From positions 159,288 through 223,287 of the forward strand of contig NZ_QMEW01000006.1 in assembly GCF_003284965.1 (NCBI RefSeq): 64,000 bases of DNA, given 5' to 3'. This DNA is from Mycolicibacterium sp. GF69 (GTDB taxonomy: Bacteria > Actinomycetota > Actinomycetes > Mycobacteriales > Mycobacteriaceae). Below the pieces are notes generated by a model that searched no databases, was not told the origin of the DNA, and saw nothing but the letters and a program-made list of their open reading frames with translations. This document shows, one piece after another, positions 9,022 through 17,780 of the stretch. How positions within the stretch are numbered: position 1 is the stretch's first letter; each line of letters begins with the position of its first letter. Made by a program: the position numbers and the translations under genes.

Positions 9022-9866
9022 CACTGCTCCTCGTCAGATCCGAAGAAGAATTCCTGGGCGTTGTTGTACAGGTAGTTGTCGCGCACCTCGGCGGGCAGGT
9101 CAAGGGCGAGCGCCTCGGGAACGACGCGGCGCATCTTGAGCACCGGCCAGTCGGATGCGTAGATCACCTTGTTCGGCCCCCGGGTGCGCATGTAGTGCAG
9201 CAGGCTGTCGGGCAGCCGTTTCGGCGACCACGCCGATGTCATCAGGCGCAGGTTCTGGTATTTGATGAGCAGCCGGATCGCGACGTCCCACCACGGGTCG
9301 GCTCCGTGAATCATGCAGAGCTTGAGTTCGGGGAACCGCACGCAGACCCGATCGAGGTGGATCGGGTTCTGCACCTCGCCGGGGATCGGCGGTCCGGGAA
9401 GGCCGGTGTTGACGCACAGCGGCAGCCCGAGTTCGGCGCATTTGGTGTAGAGCGGGTAGTAGACGGCATCGCCGGGCGGGTACTGTCCGTCGCCCCAGAA
9501 GCTCGGTCCCACCGCGGCATACGCCACCGGCAGGTCTGCGACGACGGCGGTCAGCTCCCGCAGCGACGGCATGGGCCGCAACAGGTTGACCCCCCCGATT
9601 GCCAGCGCGAACCGGTCCGGCCTGGCCTCGACGAACTTGCGCGCCGTCGTCGAGGGCTTGGCGATGCTGTCCATCAAGATGGCTTTCGCCACGCCCTGTT
9701 CGTCCATCTCGTCGAGCAGTTCACTCAACTCGACGGGGGCGAACATCGACTGCGGGCCCTTGAAATAGTCGTCGCGGACCTTGAGCATCCACGTCGGCTG
9801 CTGCTCGGTCTCGCCGAAGTGGACATTCACCAGGCAATCAATGGCCCGGTGCGCGGAATCGGTCAT
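9021..9866 (-). CDS. Amidohydrolase family protein (amidohydrolase-2 / ACMSD-like)
   Basis: 281-residue TIM-barrel amidohydrolase-2 protein. Recognisable parts are AIDCLVNVHFG at the N-terminus, LPLCVNTGLPGPP, CMIHGADPWW and VIYASDWPVLKM near the C-terminus, where the Asp is the expected metal ligand. It is shorter than the two other amidohydrolases in the window. ATG 9866 gives an ATGA overlap with the ligase stop, so the upstream part of the longer open frame is not coding. It is translationally coupled on both sides. The function is unknown; hydrolysis or decarboxylation of a CoA-pathway intermediate is a reasonable guess. Confidence 0.83.
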   Translation of the reverse strand: MTDSAHRAIDCLVNVHFGETEQQPTWMLKVRDDYFKGPQSMFAPVELSELLDEMDEQGVAKAILMDSIAKPSTTARKFVEARPDRFALAIGGVNLLRPMPSLRELTAVVADLPVAYAAVGPSFWGDGQYPPGDAVYYPLYTKCAELGLPLCVNTGLPGPPIPGEVQNPIHLDRVCVRFPELKLCMIHGADPWWDVAIRLLIKYQNLRLMTSAWSPKRLPDSLLHYMRTRGPNKVIYASDWPVLKMRRVVPEALALDLPAEVRDNYLYNNAQEFFFGSDEEQ

Positions 9867-11476
9867 GCGTTCACCTGCTGGACCGCAGTGCTTTTCGCCC
9901 ACCGATAGTCGGGTTTGCCGTTTCCGAGGCGCCTGACCTGATCGACAAAGATGAACTCCTTCGGTGTTTTGAACCGGGCAAGACTCGAGGTGCAGTGCGT
10001 GTGCAGCGGTTCGTGGCCGGCTTCGGCGCCGTCGTGCAGGGCGATCAACGCGACCACCTCTTCGCCCCATCGATCGCTGGGGCGTCCCACCACCAGCGCG
10101 TCGGCTATCGCCGGGTGTGTGCGCAGCACCTCTTCGACCTCTTCGACGAACACCTTCTCGCCTCCGGTGTTGACGACGAGCGAGTCGCGTCCGAACAGCC
10201 GCAGCGTCCCGTCGGCGGCAAGCGAACCCCGGTCGCCCGATATCACCACGCGTTGTCCGTCGACGACTGGGAAGGTGCGTCGGGTCGCTGCCTCGTCATC
10301 GAAGTAGCCCAACGGAATTCGGCCCCCGCGGGCGACGAAGCCGACTTCGTCCTCGCCCGGATCGAGGAAGCGTTGATAGTCCTCGGACAGCACCAGCGCG
10401 CCGTCACGTAGTTCGAACGTGTCCTTCTGGTCACCGCGCTGGCTGCGGCCGAAGCCGGCGTTGCCGGTCTCCGACGACCCGTACCCGTTGATCAAGGTGA
10501 TCTGGGGCAGCAGTTCCAACAGAGCGCGTTGGTGTTTCGGATTGGTCGCCGCGCCGCCGGTTCCGATCGCGAACAACGACGACAGGTCATAGGATCCGCT
10601 GCGCAACTCGTCGACCAGCGGCGCCGCGTAGGCGTCGCCGACCATCGTCATCAGGCCGACCTTCTCGCGCTGCGCGGTTTCCAGCACCGCGCGCGGATCG
10701 AATTTGGTCTGGTCGTAGAGGATCACCGGCAGGCCGTTGAGCAGGGCCGCGAACGCGGTCCACATTCCGGCCGCGTGCATCAGCGGTGAAACCGCGAACC
10801 ACGGTTGTCCGTCGTGGCTCACCTTGGCGTGGATCTCGTCGACGGAATCGTGGTCGGCGCCGTTCATCGAGATCACGTAGGTGTCGCTCTGACGCCACAT
10901 CACGCCCTTGGGCCGACCGGTGGTGCCGCCCGTACAGACCATCATCACGTCATCGGGCGAGGCCGTGATGTTCTGGTCGCTGTCGCCTTGTGCCAGCGCA
11001 TCTTCCAGCGGAGTGGCACCCGGCAACTGCGGTGCTACGGTGCCGTCATCGACCGAGATCATCAGGTCGGCACTCGCCGGCGGCAGCACATCGGCGAACT
11101 TGGCGCCGAAGGACCGATGGTAGATGACCGCGCGGGGTTTGAGGTAGTCGAGGAGTTCGGCGACTTCCCGGGGCGTGTAGTTGTAGTTGACGTTGACCGG
11201 GACGGTGCGCGCCTTCAGGCACCCGATCACCATGTCGGGATACAGGTCGTTGTGCATCAGCAGCGCGACACGGTCCTGTCCGCACTCCCAGTTCTGCAGT
11301 TCCGGACGTTCGCGGTGTGCCCCGAACCCCTGTCCGGCAAGGTAGTTCGCGAGCCGGCGGGTGCGGTCCGCCGACTCGCCGAACGTGCTGCGGCGGGTGC
11401 CGCACACCGTCATCAGCCGATCGGGTGCCGCCTGGGCCAGCGCGTCGAGCACCGCCCCGATCGTCCACTCGCTCAT
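9863..11476 (-). CDS. Acyl-CoA synthetase (AMP-binding, FadD-like)
   Basis: 537-residue adenylate-forming enzyme expected to activate a carboxylic acid to its CoA thioester with ATP. The P-loop CTGGTTGRPKGV is at residues 181-192. The adenine-site NGYGSSETG and the hinge/Asp region ISGDRGSL follow. The C-terminal catalytic Lys lies in RLGNGKPDYRW. It resembles mycobacterial FadD19/FadD3-type synthetases of steroid and terpenoid catabolism, but I do not assign a gene name. It has 4-bp ATGA overlaps with amidohydrolase genes on both sides. An insertion near residues 50-66 (GAHRERPELQNWECG) separates the first helices. Confidence 0.9.
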   Translation of the reverse strand: MSEWTIGAVLDALAQAAPDRLMTVCGTRRSTFGESADRTRRLANYLAGQGFGAHRERPELQNWECGQDRVALLMHNDLYPDMVIGCLKARTVPVNVNYNYTPREVAELLDYLKPRAVIYHRSFGAKFADVLPPASADLMISVDDGTVAPQLPGATPLEDALAQGDSDQNITASPDDVMMVCTGGTTGRPKGVMWRQSDTYVISMNGADHDSVDEIHAKVSHDGQPWFAVSPLMHAAGMWTAFAALLNGLPVILYDQTKFDPRAVLETAQREKVGLMTMVGDAYAAPLVDELRSGSYDLSSLFAIGTGGAATNPKHQRALLELLPQITLINGYGSSETGNAGFGRSQRGDQKDTFELRDGALVLSEDYQRFLDPGEDEVGFVARGGRIPLGYFDDEAATRRTFPVVDGQRVVISGDRGSLAADGTLRLFGRDSLVVNTGGEKVFVEEVEEVLRTHPAIADALVVGRPSDRWGEEVVALIALHDGAEAGHEPLHTHCTSSLARFKTPKEFIFVDQVRRLGNGKPDYRWAKSTAVQQVNA

Positions 11477-12693
11477 CGGACGGCCGGGACGTTCACGCCG
11501 AGCAAATCGAGAGCGTTGTCGCGCATCACCTTTCGGGTGTCCTCAGCGCTGAACTCCGGGAACTGCGGAATGTCGGCGGTGAACGCCATCGGGTCGGCGA
11601 GGCCTTCGCCGTGCGGCCAGTCCGAGCCGAACATGATCTTGTCCACCCCGATGGTCTCGGCCAGCAGTTTCACATCGTCCTCGTAATACGGCGCGATCCA
11701 GACGTTGTTGCGCAACTGCTCGACCGGGTCCTCCTTGAAATGGTACGGCGCGGTGTTGGCCGCCTTCTTGAGTCGCTTGATCAGGCGGTAGACGAAGTAG
11801 GAGCCGTTCTCGATGCTGGCCACCTTCAGCTTGGGGTGCCGGGTGAAGACCCGGTGCACGATCATCGAGGCCATCGTGTCGTGGATGGCGCGGTCATCGA
11901 GCAGCACCTGATCGAGTGGATCCTTTTTGCCGAAGCCCTCGAACGTCGCCTTGCCGCCCCACAGCGCCGCGATGGCCAGGTACCCGCTGTCGGACAGGTG
12001 GAAGATCACCGGAACGCCGGCTTCGGCCAGGCGCGCCCAGACCGGGTCGTGCAGCGGATCGCCCAAGGACCGCGGTTTGACCACACCGGGTACCGGCGCG
12101 GGCCGCACACAAACCGTCTTGGCACCGCGGCCGAGCACGAATTCAACTTCGTCGACGGCCTTTTCGGGATCGGCCAGCGAGATGATCGGAGCCGAGATGA
12201 ACCGATGGTCGGGGCGGTCGAAGCCCCAATCCTCGTCGAGCCACAGGTTGAACGCATGCACCGAGGCCATCGTCGCCTCGACGTCGTGCTTGAGGGCTTC
12301 CTCCACGCCGCACGCGAAGGTCGGCAGCATGAACACCGTTTCCAGGTTCTGCTTGTCGAGGATCTTCACCCGGGCGTCGCGGTTCTGGTACTCGGGATGG
12401 TCGCCCAGCCGGTCGACCTTCATCAGCGACGCCGGGTCGACTCCGTCGGGAATCTCCCCGCGGAACAACAGGTCCAGGCATCCCGGCTCGATGATCGGGT
12501 CGAACGTCGGGTTCGGGATGAAGTGGTTGATCACGCCACCCATCACTGCGAACGTGCGCTTGCCTTCGGTAAGCATTTGCACGCCACGGCGTTTGAACTC
12601 TTTGGGTAGGTGCCGGGTGAAGGAGTCCAGCGGCTCGTAGTAGTGATTGTCGACGTCGATGGCCATGTAGTCCAGGGGCTGCGGTGCGCTCAT
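11473..12693 (-). CDS. Amidohydrolase family protein (amidohydrolase-2 / ACMSD-like)
   Basis: 406-residue amidohydrolase-2 TIM-barrel protein, paralogous along its length to the product at 2961-4196. Shared landmarks are DVDNHYYEPLDSF at the N-terminus, NHFIPNPTF, ASIENGSYFV and MFGSDWPHGEG. The HxH-like metal pair is degenerate (DVDNH), as in the paralogue (DADQH). Since both copies share the change, it looks like a property of this subfamily. The gene is coupled by ATGA overlaps to the crotonase upstream and the ligase downstream. Paralogues on both divergent arms of the cluster suggest two related decarboxylation or hydrolysis steps, or heteromer formation. Confidence 0.85.
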   Translation of the reverse strand: MSAPQPLDYMAIDVDNHYYEPLDSFTRHLPKEFKRRGVQMLTEGKRTFAVMGGVINHFIPNPTFDPIIEPGCLDLLFRGEIPDGVDPASLMKVDRLGDHPEYQNRDARVKILDKQNLETVFMLPTFACGVEEALKHDVEATMASVHAFNLWLDEDWGFDRPDHRFISAPIISLADPEKAVDEVEFVLGRGAKTVCVRPAPVPGVVKPRSLGDPLHDPVWARLAEAGVPVIFHLSDSGYLAIAALWGGKATFEGFGKKDPLDQVLLDDRAIHDTMASMIVHRVFTRHPKLKVASIENGSYFVYRLIKRLKKAANTAPYHFKEDPVEQLRNNVWIAPYYEDDVKLLAETIGVDKIMFGSDWPHGEGLADPMAFTADIPQFPEFSAEDTRKVMRDNALDLLGVNVPAVR

Positions 12694-13568
12694 GACGCAT
12701 CCTCCTTCTCGAGTTCCAACGGCGGAAAGTTCGGCGGACGCTTTTCGAAGAAACTCGTAATCCCCTCGAGGAAGTCGGGCCGCGTCATCGACTCGTGCAT
12801 CAGCTTCTCGGCGTGGTCGCTGGCTTCGAAGACATCGCGCATGGTGTCTGCGTACACCTGTTGTTTGATCACCGCTAGCGAACTGGGCGCACAGTTGGCG
12901 GCGATGTCCTCGGCGTAGCCGATCGCGCGGGACAGCAGCTCCTCGGGCGCCACCACCTCGTTGACCAAGCTGAGCCGCGCGGCCTCGTCGGCGAAGAACA
13001 CGCGTCCGGAAAGCAACAGGTCCATGGCCACGCCGGTGCCGACAATCCGCGGCAGGATCCAGGAGATCCCGTACTCGGCGATCAGGCCGCGCCGCGCGAA
13101 CGACGTCGTGAACTTGACCCCCTCGGCAGCGAAGCGCACGTCGCAGGCCAGCGCCAGCGTCAGCCCCATGCCGGCGCAGGCTCCATTGATCGCGGCGATG
13201 ACAGGCTTGCGCATACCCATCACGAAGTGTGGGTGCCGGGCGCCGACAAGCTTGCCGACGTCGGTGTCGGCCGCGGCGTCGACGGTGGCGGCGCTGATCG
13301 TCGTCAGGTCCCCCATGTCCGCGCCAGCGCAGAACGCCCGACCGCTGCCGGTGACCACGATCGCCCGCACATCGGGATCGGCCTCGGCGTCATCGAGTCG
13401 TTCGTAGAACGTCGTGGCGAGCCCGCCGCCCCAGCCGTTCATCCGCTCCGGCCGGTTGAGTGTCAGCACCGCGACGCCGGTGTCGCGGACCTCGTAGCGC
13501 ACCGGCGCCACCCCAGAGTCGGCGTGAGCGTCGGGCTGGGCTTTGGCGACTTGGTCAGGTGCGCTCAC
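12690..13568 (-). CDS. Enoyl-CoA hydratase/isomerase (crotonase) family protein
   Basis: 292-residue crotonase-fold protein, first gene of the leftward operon. The CoA-binding and oxyanion region reads FCAGADMGDL and INGACAGMGLTLALACD. The rat ECH Glu144 position is Thr (GMGLT). Aligned near Glu164 is RRGLIAEYGISW, whose Glu is offset as in delta3,delta2-enoyl-CoA isomerases, so isomerase or other crotonase chemistry is as likely as hydration. The start is GTG 13568 after a GGAGGAGG ribosome site. A 17-bp TetR-like site lies about 45 bp upstream at 13612. Confidence 0.86.
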   Translation of the reverse strand: MSAPDQVAKAQPDAHADSGVAPVRYEVRDTGVAVLTLNRPERMNGWGGGLATTFYERLDDAEADPDVRAIVVTGSGRAFCAGADMGDLTTISAATVDAAADTDVGKLVGARHPHFVMGMRKPVIAAINGACAGMGLTLALACDVRFAAEGVKFTTSFARRGLIAEYGISWILPRIVGTGVAMDLLLSGRVFFADEAARLSLVNEVVAPEELLSRAIGYAEDIAANCAPSSLAVIKQQVYADTMRDVFEASDHAEKLMHESMTRPDFLEGITSFFEKRPPNFPPLELEKEDAS

Positions 13569-13611
13569 CCTGCAGTCCTCCTCCAGCGGTCCGAGCCCTG
13601 TGAATGCTCAT

Positions 13612-13628
13612 ACTGTACACCTATCGGT
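13612..13628. promoter_or_regulatory. Imperfect 17-bp operator-like site
   Basis: ACTGTAC-ACC-TATCGGT shares its left half with the perfect palindrome at 1751 and keeps the outer part of the right half (10 of 17 positions identical). It lies in the 96-bp gap upstream of the operon that starts at 13568. This is the weakest of the four related sites. Confidence 0.4.
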
Positions 13629-13664
13629 AGCGCCTTCCGCAACGGCGGGCGAGTCCCGCATCCC

Positions 13665-14672
13665 TCATCCGGCGAACAGTCCGAACCGCCGATACGCAGC
13701 GTCGATCTGGTCTTTCGCCGCGACGGGCAGATGCGCCTGCGGGGGCCGCGAATGCGGGTAGTCCCCGATTGGCAGGCCGAGCACCGACGCCGCGTACTTG
13801 AACGCTCCGCCCCAGTGCGTGAAGTAGTCGGCCCGACCCGGATAGCAGGTGAACCACGACCCCATATCGAGGTCGAACTGATCCATTCCGGATTCGCGCG
13901 CGTAGTCCATCGCCTCGACGAGTTTGTCGTTGACGATCAGGTCCCAGTACTCGGTGAACGGCCGTCGCTGCGCGGTTTCGAAGAGGTAGCCCGCGGTGCC
14001 GAGTTGCGCGGGGCAGACTATGCCGTCGCGCAGCCACCCGGCGCGGTAGACGGTCTTGTCGCACTCCCACACCGCAAGGCCGGGCGCCATCTCGTGCAGC
14101 AGCCTGCTGGCCGCGGGCCGAAACGCGCCTTCTTTCGTCGCGCAGACGGCCGGAATCTCGTCGTAGATCCTGGCGCTTTCAGCGGGGGTCAACACGTAAC
14201 CCGAAGATGGTGAGTTGAACATGCCGAGCGCGATGTCGGTGCGATCGGCGATGTAGCGGAAGAAGTTCAACACGCCTTCACCGCCGTGCGCCTCCATCAT
14301 CGGCGTCTGGATGTAGACGATGTCGGCGCCGGACTCCTGTGCGTGGCGGGTGAGCTCGAGACAGTCCTTGGCCGCGGTGGCCGCGGTGCACGCCTGCACG
14401 ACGACGTCGGGGTTGGCTCTGCGTCCCTCGTCGATTGCCACCTCCAGCAACCGCTTTCGCTCGTCGAGCGTCAGCGCCCAGAACTCGGCGATGCCGCTCG
14501 TGCACCACAGCAACGGGTGGTTCAGTACGCCGACACAGTGCCGCACCAGCGTCCGATAGGCATCCCAGTCGATGTCGTCGCCGTCAGCGCCGCAGAAGGG
14601 CGTGTAGAGGGAGTCCCCGATTCCGCGCAGATGGTTGCGCGCCCACTCCCGCGCGTCTCTGGCCGTCGCCAC
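13665..14672 (-). CDS. Dihydrodipicolinate synthase (DapA) family aldolase/lyase
   Basis: 335-residue class I aldolase-fold protein of the DapA/NAL superfamily, which forms a Schiff base with a keto acid substrate. The Schiff-base Lys is K180 in CATKEG, and the GxxxE-like substrate region is CTSGIAEF at residues 57-64. The usual YNxP motif, which carries the proton-relay Tyr, reads FNSP with F152, so that Tyr is missing. Length and position rule out lysine biosynthesis. Relatives in catabolic clusters cleave or hydrate pyruvate-derived side chains. It stands on the same strand as the SDR at 14726, with 53 bp between them. Confidence 0.83.
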   Translation of the reverse strand: MATARDAREWARNHLRGIGDSLYTPFCGADGDDIDWDAYRTLVRHCVGVLNHPLLWCTSGIAEFWALTLDERKRLLEVAIDEGRRANPDVVVQACTAATAAKDCLELTRHAQESGADIVYIQTPMMEAHGGEGVLNFFRYIADRTDIALGMFNSPSSGYVLTPAESARIYDEIPAVCATKEGAFRPAASRLLHEMAPGLAVWECDKTVYRAGWLRDGIVCPAQLGTAGYLFETAQRRPFTEYWDLIVNDKLVEAMDYARESGMDQFDLDMGSWFTCYPGRADYFTHWGGAFKYAASVLGLPIGDYPHSRPPQAHLPVAAKDQIDAAYRRFGLFAG

Positions 14673-14725
14673 GATGACCTCCTCAGGTGAAGCTTCCGGT
14701 GCCGGGTGAAGTCTCAGGTGAAAAC

Positions 14726-15523
14726 TCAGGTGAAATCGGAGCCGCCGTCGACGTTGACGTTGGCACCGGTCATGTACGAGTTGCGGCGCGACGCGAGAAA
14801 TGCGACGACGGGCGCGATTTCGTCGGGCAGGCCGGCGCGCGGGAGATGGGCGGGATGGCCGAAGTGCTCACCGATCGCGCCCATCAACGCATACGGGTCG
14901 GTGCCGTCGACACCCACCGACTCGGCCCACCCGATGAGCGCCTCGGAGGCGATGCTGCCCGGCGAGACCACGTTGACCATGATCTCGTCTTTGGCCAGCA
15001 ACAGCGACAGGTTCTTCGAGATACTCGTCACCGCCGCCTTGGCCGCGGTGTAGGCCGGCAGGATCACGCTCTGACGCTGTGTCGAATGGGCCGAGAAGTT
15101 CACGATGCGCGCCCACTGTGCGGCGCGAAGCAGCGGAAGTGCGGACCGCACGCAGTGCACCATGCCCATCACACCGCCGTCGAACGCGATGCGCCATTGC
15201 TCGTCGGTCAGGTCCTCGAAGGTGCCGACGGCGTCGGGGCCGACCGCGTTGATGAGGATGTTGAGTCCGCTGTTCCAGCGCTTCTCGATCTCGTTGAAGG
15301 CGCGCTGAACCTGATCGGCGTCGGTGGTGTCGGCGGTGAGCGCCACCGCATCGGGGCTGCCGATCTCGGCGAGGGCCGTCGCCGCCTCCTCGAGGACATC
15401 GGTCGTTCGCCCGACGATCGCCACCCGGGCCCCGTCCTCGGCCAGACAGCGTGCCGTCGCAAAACCCATCCCGCGCCCGCCGCCGACCACGACGGCTGTG
15501 GCGTCCTTCAGCCCGAGATCCAT
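14726..15523 (-). CDS. Short-chain dehydrogenase/reductase
   Basis: 265-residue classical SDR. The cofactor motif GGGRGMG is at residues 14-20. The structural motif is NAVG instead of NAG. The catalytic set is S144, Y158 and K162 (YTAAK). The C-terminal YMTGANVNVDGGSDFT is typical of the family. GRTTD after beta-2 suggests either NADPH or NADH use. It is divergent from the TetR gene at 15759, and an operator-like palindrome at 15560 lies 37 bp upstream of its start, so it is the best candidate for direct control by that regulator. Confidence 0.88.
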   Translation of the reverse strand: MDLGLKDATAVVVGGGRGMGFATARCLAEDGARVAIVGRTTDVLEEAATALAEIGSPDAVALTADTTDADQVQRAFNEIEKRWNSGLNILINAVGPDAVGTFEDLTDEQWRIAFDGGVMGMVHCVRSALPLLRAAQWARIVNFSAHSTQRQSVILPAYTAAKAAVTSISKNLSLLLAKDEIMVNVVSPGSIASEALIGWAESVGVDGTDPYALMGAIGEHFGHPAHLPRAGLPDEIAPVVAFLASRRNSYMTGANVNVDGGSDFT

Positions 15524-15559
15524 GCGGCCTTTCGTTCACCCAATTGCGTAGAAAACCTT

Positions 15560-15576
15560 ACTATAGGTCTTACAGT
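15560..15576. promoter_or_regulatory. 17-bp operator-like palindrome between SDR and TetR genes
   Basis: ACTATAG-GTC-TTACAGT has 7-bp arms with 5 of 7 paired positions and matches the perfect site at 1751 at 13 of 17 positions. It sits in the divergent region between the SDR start (15523) and the TetR start (15759), which is where an autoregulating TetR would bind. Confidence 0.5.
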
Positions 15577-15758
15577 AGAACAGCGGAAACACTGTGGAGG
15601 CCGGCGGCGGAACGGCTACCGGTATGGTTGACGGTAACCGGCCGGGCCGCGACACACCTGCATTGGCGCAGATCAGGGGCGGCTGACGGTACATTCAAGT
15701 CCACCAACCCCGTTTCCGGGGGGCTGCGCGCGCGGCTGATTCGATGGAGGTGCCCTAA

Positions 15759-16487
15759 GTGGCAAGGCAGGCGACCGCGGAGAAGCGTCAGCGACGCGAG
15801 CGCGGATCCATCAACCCCGAGGACATCATCAAGGGCGCCTTCGAACTCGCCGAACAAGTCGGGATCGACAACTTGTCAATGCCGTTGCTGGGCAAGCACC
15901 TCGGCGTCGGTGTGACGAGCATCTACTGGTACTTCCGTAAGAAGGACGATCTGCTCAACGCGATGACCGATCGCGCGCTGCGCCAGTATGTGTTCGCCAC
16001 ACCGTATGTGGAGGCCAAGGACTGGCGCGAGACGCTGCGAAACCACGCGCGCACGATGCGGAAAACGTTCATGGGCAACCCGATTCTGTGCGACCTGATT
16101 CTGATCCGATCGGCACTGAGCCCACGGGTGGCCAAGCTCGGTGTGCAGGAGGTCGAGAAGGCGATCGCCAGCCTGGTCGAGGCCGGCCTGTCCCCCGACG
16201 ACGCGTTCGACACCTACTCGGCGGTGTCGGTGCACGTCCGCGGATCGGTTGTGCTGCAACGTCTTCGAGAGAAGAACCGCGCGGCCAACGAAGGCCCGAG
16301 CGACATCGAGGAGACCATGACCATCGACGCCGACAGCACGCCGCTGCTGGCGCTGGTCACCGAGAAGGGCCACCACATCGGCGCCGCCGACGACAAGAAC
16401 TTCGAGTTCGGCCTCGAGTGCATCCTCGACCGCGCGGGTCGGCTCATCGACGACAACAACGCCAAGCCCGCCAAGCGCAAGAAGTAG
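15759..16487 (+). CDS. TetR family transcriptional regulator
   Basis: 242-residue TetR protein. The N-terminal helix-turn-helix spans about residues 25-70, with the recognition region LGVGVTSIYWYFRKKDDLL. The C-terminal ligand domain is longer than average and ends in a Lys-rich tail (AKPAKRKK). GTG 15759 is preceded by GGAGG at 15746-15750. It is divergent from an SDR gene with a 17-bp palindrome in between, and near-identical sites stand at three other promoters of the cluster. It is therefore the likely local repressor, with a CoA ester or pathway acid as a guessed ligand. A strong hairpin follows its stop. Confidence 0.88.
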   Translation: MARQATAEKRQRRERGSINPEDIIKGAFELAEQVGIDNLSMPLLGKHLGVGVTSIYWYFRKKDDLLNAMTDRALRQYVFATPYVEAKDWRETLRNHARTMRKTFMGNPILCDLILIRSALSPRVAKLGVQEVEKAIASLVEAGLSPDDAFDTYSAVSVHVRGSVVLQRLREKNRAANEGPSDIEETMTIDADSTPLLALVTEKGHHIGAADDKNFEFGLECILDRAGRLIDDNNAKPAKRKK

Positions 16488-16493
16488 CGATTC

Positions 16494-16532
16494 GGGTGTA
16501 GTTGGTCGCGCCCACCGCAACCAACTACACCC
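16494..16532. terminator. Bidirectional hairpin, copy 1 of a repeated element
   Basis: A 13-bp perfect stem (GGGTGTAGTTGGT pairing with ACCAACTACACCC) extends by one mismatch and three more pairs to a 5-base loop (CCCAC). It sits between the convergent TetR (stop 16487) and thiolase (stop 16540) genes and has no U-tract. A nearly identical hairpin in inverted orientation lies at 27121-27157, also between convergent genes. Confidence 0.7.
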
Positions 16533-16539
16533 AGATCAC

Positions 16540-17724
16540 TCAGACCTCGACGACGACCGCGCCGCCTTGGCCGCCGCCGGCGCACATCGCCGCGACACCG
16601 ATGCCGCCGCCGCGCCGCTGCAGCTCGTAGACCAGCGTGGTGACCATCCGCGCACCGGATGCGGCGATCGGATGGCCGAGGCTGCAACCACTTCCGTAGA
16701 AGTTGACCAGCTCCTCATCGATGCCGTACTCACGGCACGCCGCGATCGGCACCGAGGCGAATGCCTCGTTGATCTCCCACAGCGCGACGTCCGACGGCTT
16801 GAGGCCGGCGCGGTCGAGAACCTTGCCGATCACCTTGACCGCACCCAGACCGCAATCGCGCGGCGGGACACCGGCTGCGGCCCATGCCTTCACGGTGGCC
16901 ATCTTGGTCAGCTTCTCCGCGTCGGCGTAGGCGCTGTCGACCAATGCGACCGCGGCGGCGGCGTCGTTGGTGCCGCTGCTGTTGCCCGCAGTGATCGAGA
17001 ACCCCTCGATCTCCGGATGGAGCACCTTCAGGCCGGCGAGCTTCTCGGCGGTGGTGTCGCGGCGCGGATGCTCGTCGACGCTGAACTCGATCACCGAACC
17101 GTCGAACTGCGACACCTTCAGCGGCACGATCTCGTCGACGAACTTGCCCGCGTCGATCGCCGCGATCGCTCGCTGATGCGACCGTGCGGCCCACGCGTCC
17201 ATCTCTTCACGGGTGATGCCGACGGCCTGCGCGGTGTTCCACCCCACGGTGATCGACATGTCCCGGGTCGGCGCGTCCGGCGTCTCGACGTGGGTGGGCG
17301 GCATCCACTTCTCCTCGAACTTCAGTTCGGGGCCGGGGATACGCCAGTTCACCAGGGGCGTCATCGACAGCGACTGCACACCGCCGGCGATCAGCGCGCG
17401 CTCCATGCCCGAGCCGATCTGGGCGGCCGCGTTGCCGATCGCGGTCAGGCTGCCCGCGCAGTGTCGGTTCACCGACTGCCCGGGCACGTCCTGCAATCCG
17501 GTCGCATCGGCCGCGTAGCGGGCCAGATCGCCGCCGCCGTAATTGGATTCGGCGAAGATGAGGTCGTCGATGGCGGCCGGGTCGATCCCCGAACGGCGGA
17601 TCACCTCGGGCAGCACCGTGGTGATCAACTCTTCTGGCGGAGTGTTGACCAGCGTCCCCTTGAAGGATCGGCCGATCGCGGTCCTGGCGGCACCGACGAT
17701 GACGGGTGTGGGCATGTTCTCCAC
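16540..17724 (-). CDS. Acetyl-CoA acetyltransferase (thiolase)
   Basis: 394-residue thiolase that would cleave 3-ketoacyl-CoA with CoA. All catalytic elements are visible: the nucleophilic Cys in NRHCAGSLTAIG, the His in GCSLGHPIAASGARM, and the second Cys in MCAGGGQGGA at the C-terminus. The substrate-loop region contains a non-standard VNWRIPGPELKFEEKWMPP stretch. Length matches the family. It is the distal member of the leftward group 17724-20113, which also has a crotonase, the GntR regulator and a hotdog protein. A 56-bp gap to the crotonase carries a small TAACG-A-CGTTA repeat at 17740-17750 that could belong to its own promoter. Confidence 0.92.
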   Translation of the reverse strand: MENMPTPVIVGAARTAIGRSFKGTLVNTPPEELITTVLPEVIRRSGIDPAAIDDLIFAESNYGGGDLARYAADATGLQDVPGQSVNRHCAGSLTAIGNAAAQIGSGMERALIAGGVQSLSMTPLVNWRIPGPELKFEEKWMPPTHVETPDAPTRDMSITVGWNTAQAVGITREEMDAWAARSHQRAIAAIDAGKFVDEIVPLKVSQFDGSVIEFSVDEHPRRDTTAEKLAGLKVLHPEIEGFSITAGNSSGTNDAAAAVALVDSAYADAEKLTKMATVKAWAAAGVPPRDCGLGAVKVIGKVLDRAGLKPSDVALWEINEAFASVPIAACREYGIDEELVNFYGSGCSLGHPIAASGARMVTTLVYELQRRGGGIGVAAMCAGGGQGGAVVVEV

Positions 17725-17780
17725 CTCGGGGTTCGACGTTAACGACGTTACAAAACTAACAGATAGTGTAGCGAGCCCCG

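Noticed and set aside
17740..17775. Fifth copy of the 17-bp TetR operator before the thiolase
   Set aside because: Only short fragments (ACTAACAGATAGT, TAACG-A-CGTTA) are seen; the ACNGTNA-N3-TNACNGT layout is not met.
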